From the NCBI GenBank assembly GCA_020696885.1, contig JAJFMS010000163.1:1-9776 (forward strand): DNA of 9,776 nucleotides. Reading direction: 5' to 3'. The notes beneath the pieces are model-generated. The model did no database searches, was not told where the DNA came from, and saw only the letters and a list, made by a program, of their open reading frames with translations. Source of the stretch: Armatimonadota bacterium (GTDB lineage Bacteria > Armatimonadota > SYMT01). A program made the position numbers and the translations under genes. Shown here one piece after another: positions 1 through 6,788 of this stretch. Numbering within the stretch: position 1 is the first letter of the stretch; each line of letters starts with the position of its first letter.

Positions 1-210
1 AACCCGGTAGACCTCCAGCAGCCGGGGGAGCAGCTCCTCCCGCCCGACCACTCCCTCGAACACGGCTTCAACGCCCTCGCCGTGCGGCCGGAAGCCCTGG
101 AAGAACATCCCCAGATTCTCTTCCTCTTCCCAGGGGGTGGAACAGTCGTCGCCGGACAGGCGCTGCCAGTAGGCGAACATCTCCTCCGGCGTGCCGTGCT
201 CGTTAGGCAT
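1..210 (-). CDS. Unrecognised acidic protein, N-terminal fragment
   Basis: The first 70 codons of a minus-strand gene run out of the window at position 1. The ATG at 208-210 is preceded by GGAG at 217-220 with a 6-base spacer, which fixes the start. The visible protein is soluble-looking and strongly acidic near the N-terminus (Glu run at about residues 28-31, after a DDC). Aromatic residues are at Tyr14, Trp15, Trp27 and Phe36-37. There is no signal peptide or membrane segment. I do not recognise a family. It follows mdh on the same strand after 222 bases of repeat-like DNA, so co-transcription with the TCA genes is possible but not shown. The open frame, good ribosome site and codon use make it likely real. 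Confidence 0.6.
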   Translation of the reverse strand, partial: MPNEHGTPEEMFAYWQRLSGDDCSTPWEEEENLGMFFQGFRPHGEGVEAVFEGVVGREELLPRLLEVYRV

Positions 211-220
211 CACTTTCTCC

Positions 221-350
221 GGGTGTTGGGTGTTGGGGTGTTCAGGGAGACCCCACCCCGGGCTTCGGCCACTCCGCGCTGAGGGCACCCGCCAGCTTGT
301 TGGAGAGGGGCTGTGGATCGACGGGGCGATCGTCTTGGCTGAATGGTGCT
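221..350 (+). repeat. Degenerate copy of dispersed repeat (copy A)
   Basis: This stretch shares ordered blocks with 4085-4240: GGGTGTTGGG repeats, then CCCCACCCCG, then CTTCGG, then TTGGAGAGGGGC, then TCGTC(C)TTGGCT. The blocks occur in the same order and strand with diverged spacers. It therefore looks like an eroded copy of the same dispersed element. It lies downstream of mdh and upstream of the 1-210 gene. No gene is visible here. Confidence 0.55.
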
Positions 351-380
351 CATGCCGACGCCTCACCGTGGCGTTAGAAC

Positions 381-418
381 GCTGGAGTAGCAGCGTCCTG
401 ATGACCCACTACTCCAGC
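381..418. repeat. Stem-loop just downstream of mdh
   Basis: GCTGGAGTAG (381-390) pairs perfectly with CTACTCCAGC (409-418) around an 18-base loop. A further CTACTCCA follows on the right (about 424-431). It begins 15 bases beyond the mdh stop and could help end that transcript. No T-tract follows on the minus strand, so an intrinsic terminator is not well supported. Confidence 0.35.
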
Positions 419-432
419 ACTCCACTACTCCA

Positions 433-1440
433 TCACAGGTTCGGGTTGACGGTCTTCCACTGGTCCACGGGCGGAAGCACGCCCATGTCGATGACCTGGT
501 CCCGCAGCTTCACGATGTGCTCGTAGCTCTCCTTGAGCGCGGCCTCGTCTTCCGGCAGCCCGTGCGGGACTTTGCCCACCAGGCCGTCGTCCGTGAAGTC
601 CACGTCCGCCGCCATCATCACGCCGGCGTAGGGGCCGTCGCCGAAGAAGACGCCGCACGGCCACTCGTAGCCGCCCTGGATGCGCCCGCGCAGCATCTCC
701 ACGCTCTGGTGGGACGGCGACTGGTACGACGACCGTCCGCGCAGCTTGATGATCCGGGCGCCGCCGTTGCGTACGTGGTCCTGGATCGCGGTCCACTCTT
801 CCTGGCTCAGCCCGCGGCCGTTGGCGGTGGCGCCGGCGAGGATGTCCGTGAGCAGCACGCCCTGGATGGCGGTGCCGGTCTTGAACACGGCCATCTTCTC
901 TCCGTGCCCACCGTAGGTCTTGCAGCCGGTGACTTCATCCTGCGCCACGCCGAAGTGCTGCGCCAGCTTCGTCTGCAGCCGGGTGCTGTCCAGCGCCGCC
1001 AGGGTGGAGACGCGGCCCGGCTTGAGGCCGGAGTGCACCAGCGTGGTGAGCCCGGTGATATCCGCCGGGTTGAAGATGATGACCACGAACTCGGCGTCCG
1101 GGCAATACTGGCGGATGTTCTCTCCCAGCCCCTTCGCGATCTCGCAGTTGCCACGCAGCAGGTCCTCGCGGGTCATCCCTTCCTTCCGCGGCGCGCCGCC
1201 GGACGAGATGATGTACGAAGTGCCGGTGAGCGCCTCGCCGATGTCCGTGGTCCAGGTGACCCGGGCGCCGGGATAAGCGCAGTGGTAGATCTCCTCCGCC
1301 GCGCCCTCGAGGCCCGGCGCGAAGGGATCGTACATCACGATGTTGTTGGCAGTGCCGGTGGCAAGCAGGTCTTGCACCAGGTTGGACCCGATGGCCCCCC
1401 CAGCGCCCATAATGGCGACTTTCTTGTCTGTCAGATACAT
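433..1440 (-). CDS. mdh: Malate dehydrogenase
   Basis: NAD-dependent oxidation of malate to oxaloacetate in the TCA cycle; cytosolic, 335 residues. The N-terminal Rossmann motif GAGGAIG is at 12-18, with Asp38 placed to hold the NAD ribose. The active-site loop PRKEGMTRED supplies substrate-binding Arg85 and Arg91. Arg at position 85, where lactate dehydrogenases have Gln, favours malate over lactate. Asn124 (FNPAD), Asp151 and Arg154 (LDSTR), and catalytic His179 (YGGHGEKM) complete the site. The ATG at 1440 has GAGGA about 8 bases upstream. It follows sucC-sucD on the same strand, which supports a TCA operon, although a GxxExxY cassette now sits between sucD and mdh. From memory, motifs such as YDPFAPGLEGAAEE and the ending VNPNL resemble the Bacteroidota-type enzyme. 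Function is confident; the symbol is by family. Confidence 0.93.
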   Translation of the reverse strand: MYLTDKKVAIMGAGGAIGSNLVQDLLATGTANNIVMYDPFAPGLEGAAEEIYHCAYPGARVTWTTDIGEALTGTSYIISSGGAPRKEGMTREDLLRGNCEIAKGLGENIRQYCPDAEFVVIIFNPADITGLTTLVHSGLKPGRVSTLAALDSTRLQTKLAQHFGVAQDEVTGCKTYGGHGEKMAVFKTGTAIQGVLLTDILAGATANGRGLSQEEWTAIQDHVRNGGARIIKLRGRSSYQSPSHQSVEMLRGRIQGGYEWPCGVFFGDGPYAGVMMAADVDFTDDGLVGKVPHGLPEDEAALKESYEHIVKLRDQVIDMGVLPPVDQWKTVNPNL

Positions 1441-1459
1441 TTGGTGTTCCTCAAGGGAT

Positions 1460-1503
1460 TTAACCGCAGAGACGCAGAGTGCGCAGAGAGGGAAGGAGAG
1501 GAT
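1460..1503 (+). repeat. Left terminal inverted repeat of the cassette
   Basis: The perfect core is 1460-1479. CGCAGAG occurs three times (1465-1471, 1473-1479, 1482-1488), followed by a GA-rich stretch ending in GAGGAT. It matches the right end in inverted orientation with a few mismatches and indels. Confidence 0.8.
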
Positions 1504-1508
1504 TGGAG

Positions 1509-1895
1509 TTATTCTTCGCGCCAGTTGAGGACGCGGCGGAGGATGCCGTTCTTGAGCACGGGCACGTTGAAGTTGATCAAAAGGCCCACGTTCCAGCTAC
1601 CGAGTCGCAAGTAGGTTATGATCTGGGCGTCATGCACCGCTTCCGGTGCATCGATCGCCTTCAGCTCCACGACCACGCGATTGTCGACCAGCAGGTCAAG
1701 CCGATATCCACAGTCAAGCTGCTCGCCTTTGTAGACTACTGGAAGTGGAACTTCCGCTGCGTACGGTATGCCACGTAGCGACAACTCCTGCTTCATACAG
1801 GCGAGATACGCCGACTCCAGCAATCCTGGCCCAAGTGTCCGATGCACCTCAATGGCGGCACTAATGATTGCCTCTGTGAGTTCATTAGTCCGCAT
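1509..1895 (-). CDS. GxxExxY protein (PD-(D/E)XK nuclease-like)
   Basis: A 128-residue protein of the GxxExxY family. The signature is G24-x-x-E27-x-x-Y30, after an N-terminal helix of the usual form (NELTEAIISAAIEVHRTLGPG). A PD-(D/E)XK-like core follows: Asp67 (RLDLLVD), Glu77 and Lys79 (ELKA), then Gln91 and Tyr95 (QIITY). All expected catalytic positions are intact and the length is normal for the family, so the gene looks functional. The biological role of the family is not established. The ATG at 1895 is fused to the right terminal repeat, whose purine-rich inner part (GGGAGAGAGG) supplies the ribosome site. The stop lies within 30 bases of the left repeat core. It reads with the TCA operon between sucD and mdh, to which it has no obvious metabolic link. 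Confidence 0.88.
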   Translation of the reverse strand: MRTNELTEAIISAAIEVHRTLGPGLLESAYLACMKQELSLRGIPYAAEVPLPVVYKGEQLDCGYRLDLLVDNRVVVELKAIDAPEAVHDAQIITYLRLGSWNVGLLINFNVPVLKNGILRRVLNWREE

Positions 1896-1935
1896 CCTCT
1901 CTCCCTCTCCGCGCTCTCTGCGTCTCTGCGGTTAA
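1893..1935 (-). repeat. Right terminal inverted repeat of the cassette
   Basis: The perfect core is 1916-1935, complementary to 1460-1479. The inner, imperfectly matching part overlaps the ribosome site and ATG of the GxxExxY gene. The outer end lies 8 bases from the sucD stop codon. Confidence 0.8.
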
Positions 1936-1943
1936 GATCTGAT

Positions 1944-2813
1944 CTACAATCGCGAAGCGAGTGTCTCGCCCATGTCGGCGGGGGTTTCCACTACGGTGAT
2001 GCCCGCGGCGCGGAGGGCGGCCATCTTCTCGGTGGCGGTGCCCTTGCCGCCGGCGATGATGGCGCCGGCGTGGCCCATGCGCCGTCCGGGAGGCGCCGTG
2101 CGGCCCGCGATGAATGCCACGATCGGCTTGGTCACGTTCTCCGCGGCCCAGGCGGCGGCGTCTTCCTCGGCGGAGCCGCCGATCTCACCGATCATGATGA
2201 TCGCGCGAGTGCCGGGATCCGCTTCGAACGCCGCGAGGGCGTCGATGAAGTTGGTGCCGTTCACCGGGTCGCCGCCGATGCCGATGGCGGTGCTCTGCCC
2301 GATGCCCAGGCGCGTCAACTGGTCCACCGCCTCATAGGTGAGGGTGCCGGAGCGGCTGACCACGCCCACATCACCGGGCTTATGGATGTGACCGGGCATG
2401 ATCCCGATCTTGCACTCGCCGGGAGTGATGAGGCCCGGGCAGTTGGGGCCGATGATCCGCATCGGGTGTCCCTGCAGGGCGCGCTTCACGCTCACCATGT
2501 CGTTGACGGGAATGCCTTCGGTGATCACCACGCAGAGGGAGATCCCGGCGTCCGCCGCTTCCAGGATGGCGTCCGCGGCGAAAGGCGGCGGCACGAAGAT
2601 GGCGCTGGCGTCCGCGCCGGTCTCTTCCACCGCCTGGCGGACCGTATTGAAGACCGGGACCTTCTCCTCGAAGAGGGTGCCGCCCTTACCGGGGGTAACG
2701 CCGGCCACTACCTGTGTGCCGTATTCCAGCATCTGCCGCGCGTGGAAGGAGCCGGCGCTGCCGGTGATCCCCTGCACCACCACGCGGGTATCACGATTGA
2801 CCCAGACTGACAT
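1944..2813 (-). CDS. sucD: Succinyl-CoA ligase, alpha subunit
   Basis: Alpha subunit of succinyl-CoA synthetase, which interconverts succinyl-CoA plus NDP and phosphate with succinate, CoA and NTP in the TCA cycle. It is 289 residues, the usual length. The CoA-binding Rossmann region contains [10 protein letters not shown] at 15-24, and GPNCPG is at 122-127. The phosphohistidine is His248 in the GHAGAII motif. Glu210 in the GEIGG motif is conserved for positioning that histidine. The ATG at 2813 is preceded by GGAGAGAG at close spacing. It starts 14 bases after the sucC stop, so the two subunits are very probably translated from one message. Nothing looks broken. Downstream, the GxxExxY cassette begins 8 bases past its stop. 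Confidence 0.96.
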   Translation of the reverse strand: MSVWVNRDTRVVVQGITGSAGSFHARQMLEYGTQVVAGVTPGKGGTLFEEKVPVFNTVRQAVEETGADASAIFVPPPFAADAILEAADAGISLCVVITEGIPVNDMVSVKRALQGHPMRIIGPNCPGLITPGECKIGIMPGHIHKPGDVGVVSRSGTLTYEAVDQLTRLGIGQSTAIGIGGDPVNGTNFIDALAAFEADPGTRAIIMIGEIGGSAEEDAAAWAAENVTKPIVAFIAGRTAPPGRRMGHAGAIIAGGKGTATEKMAALRAAGITVVETPADMGETLASRL

Positions 2814-2827
2814 ATCTCTCTCCAGGG

Positions 2828-3994
<1,167 letters not shown>

Positions 3995-4007
3995 GGTGTC
4001 ACTCTCC

Positions 4008-4053
4008 GGCCCAAGGGCCGCGTTCGTAGCCAATCTTCACGGGCAAAAAGCCC
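4008..4053. repeat. Two short inverted repeats in sucC leader
   Basis: GGCCC-AA-GGGCC (4008-4019) abuts the sucC ribosome site, and GGGC-AAAAA-GCCC (4041-4053) lies a little upstream. The second can form a 4-bp stem with a five-base A/T loop in the leader. They are too short for a firm regulatory claim. I found no convincing -35/-10 pair for sucC in this region. Confidence 0.25.
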
Positions 4054-4085
4054 CTGCAATCGTATCACGGTGCCCAAACCGGGCG

Positions 4086-4133
4086 TTGGGTGTTGGGTGT
4101 TAGGCCTTGGGTGTTAGGCCTTGGGTGTTGGGT
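4086..4133 (+). repeat. Tandem 14-bp repeat
   Basis: Two exact copies of TTGGGTGTTAGGCC (4093-4106, 4107-4120) are flanked by partial units (4086-4092, 4121-4132). It adjoins the large palindrome on its left. Similar TTGGGTG runs precede the degenerate copy at 221, so the tandem array appears to be part of the dispersed repeat. Confidence 0.8.
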
Positions 4134-4321
4134 TACCGATCGTTCGGGAAGCCCCACCCCGCCCTTCGGGCACCCCTCCCCACCTTTGGTGGAGAGGGGC
4201 CGAGCCCGGAGGCTAGTCGTCCTTGGCTTAGCCAACCAGGCCAAACGAACCACGGCCCCTCTCCATTCGCAGAATGGGGAGGGGTGCCCGAAGGGCGGGG
4301 TGGGGTCTGATCGGGTAACGC
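4134..4321. repeat. Nested palindromic repeat element (copy B)
   Basis: A long inverted structure fills most of the 363-base gap between divergent sucC and the exonuclease-like gene. The arms 4152-4182 and 4275-4305 are perfect 31-bp complements. Inside them GGAGAGGGGCC (4191-4201) pairs with GGCCCCTCTCC (4254-4264). Outside them GTTACC-GATC and GATCGGGTAAC are imperfect complements. The arms contain C-rich blocks and the small hairpin GCCCTTCGGGC. There is no coding potential on either strand. It lies between diverging genes, so it is not placed as a terminator. It has the form of a non-coding dispersed palindrome (REP/MITE-like). Confidence 0.8.
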
Positions 4322-4357
4322 TACTAAAACAACCGTGTGCGTGTTACTCTTTGAGTG

Positions 4358-5104
4358 ATGCTCGAAAAGACCTTCATCCACGCGCAGGGGGTAGGCCCCC
4401 TGACGGAGCGGCGCCTGTGGGAGCAGGGCGCGGACTGCTGGGAGTCGTTCCTGGCGGCGCCGGACGCCTTTGGCCTTTCGCGCGGGCGGCTGCCGCTGCT
4501 GCTCGATACGGTGAGCCGATCGCCGGAAGCCCTCGCCCAGGGCGACTTCCGCTTCTTCCGGGAGCGGCTGGCGCAGAAGGAGCACTGGCGCGCCTGGAAG
4601 GCGTTTCCGGGCCGGGTGGTCTACCTGGATATCGAGACCGATGGCGGCACGGACTTCGACAACGTCACCGTGATCGGCGCGTACGACGGCGTGGAGATGC
4701 GCCAGTACGTGCGCGGCGAGAACCTGCTCGACTTCCCCGAGGTGATGGAGGACTGCGCCCTCCTGGTGACCTTCTTCGGGAACGGGTTCGACATCCCGGT
4801 GCTCCGCAACGCCTTCCCGCGGGTGCGGTTCGACCGGCTCCACCTGGACCTCTGCCCCACCCTGCGCCGGCTCGGCTTTAGCGGCGGGCTGAAGAGCGTG
4901 GAGCGGCAGGTCGGCATCGGCCGGAGCCGGGAGACCTCCGGCCTCAGCGGCTGGGACGCCGTGCGCCTCTGGCGGCAATGGCGCTACGGCAGCGACGAGG
5001 CCCTGCGCGTGCTGCTCCGCTACAATGCGGAGGACGTGATTAACATGGTGCCGCTGGCGGACCTGGCCTATACCGGCCTGGGCCGGCAACTCCAGGCGGA
5101 GTGA
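4358..5104 (+). CDS. HhH + RNase H-like DEDDy exonuclease domain protein
   Basis: A 248-residue protein that looks like a stand-alone 3'-5' exonuclease of the RNase_H_2 (YprB-like) type. The N-terminus (IHAQGVGPLTERRLWEQG, about 7-24) resembles a helix-hairpin-helix DNA-binding segment. The nuclease core begins near residue 86. All acidic ligands are visible: Asp91 and Glu93 (LDIET), Asp145 (GNGFDIP), and Asp226 in a Y222-x-x-x-D226 arrangement, which is the DEDDy form. The segment DLCPTLRRLG (164-173) followed by GLKSVE (177-182) is also typical. It should act on nucleic acid ends in the cytoplasm; the substrate is unknown. The start is either ATG 4358 or GTG 4355, and neither has a strong ribosome site (only GAG at 4353). 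It heads a three-gene plus-strand run, 25 bases before the next gene. Confidence 0.85.
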   Translation: MLEKTFIHAQGVGPLTERRLWEQGADCWESFLAAPDAFGLSRGRLPLLLDTVSRSPEALAQGDFRFFRERLAQKEHWRAWKAFPGRVVYLDIETDGGTDFDNVTVIGAYDGVEMRQYVRGENLLDFPEVMEDCALLVTFFGNGFDIPVLRNAFPRVRFDRLHLDLCPTLRRLGFSGGLKSVERQVGIGRSRETSGLSGWDAVRLWRQWRYGSDEALRVLLRYNAEDVINMVPLADLAYTGLGRQLQAE

Positions 5105-5129
5105 TGCCGCCTGGATGACAGGAGGCGTG

Positions 5130-6152
5130 ATGGTTGAAGCAGTTCCGCCGGTCGACCTCGCCGCCACCTCCATCGCTGCCGTGGAGCTCCCGCCCATTCT
5201 CAGCCCGGCCGGAGGCCTCCGAAGCACCTGGCTTGGGGCGCTCACCGGGGTCTCGGGGGTCATCGCGGGGATGCTCGGCATCGCGCTTGCCTTGTTCGTC
5301 GGAAACTGGGACGTGGTCCTCACGGTGCCGTTCTACCTGGTGGTGCCTCTTTACTTCACTGCCACCAAGCTTCTGGCGCTCGTCATGTACCGCCGCTTCG
5401 GCCGCTCCGCCGCCAGGCTCGAACCGGCCATCACGCGGTCGGGCGCGCCGATGACGATTCACTACCTCAACCGGGTACGCGCCGCCGTCCGCTGCGAGTT
5501 GAGCCTGTCCGTCGTGGCGCGCGAGGTGATCACCGATAATCCGCAGGGACTACGCCGGACCCGGCACGTGGATCACCTGGTGCAAACCGCGTCCTTCGCC
5601 GGGTTGGAGTCGGCAGGCGGTGAATGCCTGGAGGTGCGGCACGACTTTTCGCTGCCTGCCACCGACCCGACCGCGTTCACTTCCGGAAAATGGCCCGTGG
5701 TCTGGGTGCTGAAGGTCTGCATCCTGCCCCGGCGTGGGCTGGACCTCTGGGAAGAGTTCTCGCTGCCGACGCCCGCGCCGCTGAGCGAAGCCGCTGATCC
5801 CGCCCCGGCGGACGAGGCCGACGGCGACTGCAGCGTGATCCTGACCCTCAACAAATGGCCCACCACTCCCGGAATCGTGCATGCGGTGCAGACCGAGGCG
5901 CCGCACATGACCAGCTCCATGTTCTACTCGTTGACTGCGGCGCCGCCCATCGTGCTGCTGGAGAACGTTTCTCGGAGCCGTGCCGAGCGGGCGAGGGTCC
6001 GGATCCAGGCGGTCGGCGGTGTGGTCGAGGTGCGGCGCGGGACCAGGAAACTGCCCCCGCTCCCCCGCGCCGGCCTCCCGATTCCGCACGAGATGGCGGA
6101 TGATCCGACTTCTTTGCCGATCCCCCACCGCGAGCCCACGACCGATGACTGA
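5130..6152 (+). CDS. Two-TM membrane protein with bL12-CTD-like C-terminal domain
   Basis: A 340-residue protein with no whole-length family known to me. ATG 5130 has AGGAGG at 5120-5125 with a 4-base spacer; an upstream in-frame ATG at 5115 lacks a site. Two hydrophobic segments lie at about 36-58 and 61-86. A soluble region with alternating hydrophobics follows. Around 171-216 (HDFSLP, then VVWVLKV, then GLDLWEEFSLP) it recalls an arrestin-like beta sandwich; this is tentative. After an acidic, Pro/Ala-rich linker (215-233), residues 234-302 match the pattern of the bL12 C-terminal domain: CSVILT, a helix, TAAPPIVLLENVSRSRAERARV, then GGVVEVR. That compares with L12 AP..VKEGVSKEEAE and GA.VELK. 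It ends in a Pro-rich tail. It overlaps the GNAT gene by 8 bases. The role is unknown. Confidence 0.7.
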   Translation: MVEAVPPVDLAATSIAAVELPPILSPAGGLRSTWLGALTGVSGVIAGMLGIALALFVGNWDVVLTVPFYLVVPLYFTATKLLALVMYRRFGRSAARLEPAITRSGAPMTIHYLNRVRAAVRCELSLSVVAREVITDNPQGLRRTRHVDHLVQTASFAGLESAGGECLEVRHDFSLPATDPTAFTSGKWPVVWVLKVCILPRRGLDLWEEFSLPTPAPLSEAADPAPADEADGDCSVILTLNKWPTTPGIVHAVQTEAPHMTSSMFYSLTAAPPIVLLENVSRSRAERARVRIQAVGGVVEVRRGTRKLPPLPRAGLPIPHEMADDPTSLPIPHREPTTDD

Positions 6153-6717
6153 CGAAAACCAGGAAATGCCCGTGATCCGCCGCCTGCGTGAAACCGACTC
6201 GCTGGCAGAGCTCACCGAGATGCTGCACCGGGCCTATGCCGGGCTGGCCGCCGCCGGACTGCGCTACCTGGCCTCCCACCAGTCCGAGGCGGTCACGGCC
6301 AGGCGGGTCTCGTCAGGGGAATGCTACGTGGCGCTGTGCGGGGGCCGGCTGGTAGGCACGATCACGTTGGTTCCGCCCGGAGGCGGTCGCGGCGCCGCCT
6401 ATTACCAGCGTCCGGGAGTGGCAGCCTTCCAGCAGTTCGGCGTGGAGCCGGAGCTCCAGGGGACCGGTATCGGCAGCCGGCTGCTCGAAACGGTCGAGGC
6501 CCGGGCGCAAGAGCTCGGGGCGGTGGAGATGGCCCTTGACACTGCGGAATGCGCGACCCAGCTCATCGCCGCCTACGAGCGGCGCGGCTACCGGATTGTG
6601 GATCGCGTCGACTGGGAAGTCACCAACTACGTGAGCGTGGTAATGGCCAAGCCGCTGGGAAGTGCGAGTGACGAAGTAAGAAGTGCGAACGATAGGGGCC
6701 GAACCTCATCGATCTGA
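6145..6717 (+). CDS. GNAT family N-acetyltransferase
   Basis: A 190-residue Gcn5-related acetyltransferase. The acetyl-CoA pyrophosphate loop is Q105-G-T-G-I-G110, preceded by the beta strand QQFGVEP and followed by the helix SRLLETVEARAQELG. The C-terminal GNAT motif ends in YERRGYRIVDRVDW (144-157). The substrate cannot be inferred. I chose ATG 6145, which overlaps the upstream stop by 8 bases and suggests translational coupling. GTG 6172 is a real alternative, having AGGA at 6161-6164 with a 7-base spacer and leaving the domain intact. Residues 172-190 (GSASDEVRSANDRGRTSSI) lie past the domain and are encoded by the left arm and loop of an inverted repeat, so the tail was probably acquired when the repeat inserted. 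It is the last gene of the plus-strand run. Confidence 0.87.
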   Translation: MTDENQEMPVIRRLRETDSLAELTEMLHRAYAGLAAAGLRYLASHQSEAVTARRVSSGECYVALCGGRLVGTITLVPPGGGRGAAYYQRPGVAAFQQFGVEPELQGTGIGSRLLETVEARAQELGAVEMALDTAECATQLIAAYERRGYRIVDRVDWEVTNYVSVVMAKPLGSASDEVRSANDRGRTSSI

Positions 6718-6780
6718 ACCGATCATCGCGGCTGACCGCGCGTATCTGTTCGCACTTCGCACTTCGTCGCTCGCACTCCG
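6658..6780. repeat. Long imperfect inverted repeat between convergent genes
   Basis: Arms 6658-6690 and 6748-6780 are complementary at 28 of 33 positions. Both are built from AGTGCGA / CGAAGTGCGAA motifs, around a 57-base loop. The left arm overlaps the 3' end of the GNAT gene and the right arm ends 8 bases before the peroxiredoxin stop. A transcript from either side would form a long stem, so it may stop transcription in both directions. No T-tract is present. Confidence 0.75.
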
Positions 6781-6788
6781 AACGGCGA

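Larger units (their letters stand above)
1460..1935 (-). mobile_element. GxxExxY cassette with terminal inverted repeats
   Basis: A 476-bp unit bounded by perfect 20-bp inverted repeats, TTAACCGCAGAGACGCAGAG at 1460-1479 and its complement at 1916-1935. A looser, purine-rich inverted similarity extends inward for about 25 bases on each side. It carries one gene, the GxxExxY protein, in the operon direction. GAT flanks both ends (1457-1459 and 1936-1938), a possible 3-bp target duplication, though this could be chance. Both ends also terminate in TTAA. Without the unit, the sucD stop and mdh start would be about 25 bases apart. That architecture implies insertion; the mechanism is unknown and no transposase is present. 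Confidence 0.7.

Noticed and set aside
4086..4133. Tandem 14-mers as a CRISPR array
   Set aside because: The units are directly contiguous with no spacers and are too short; there are no cas genes nearby.
4152..4305. Large palindrome as a transcription terminator
   Set aside because: It lies between the 5' ends of two diverging genes, and there is no T-tract on either side.
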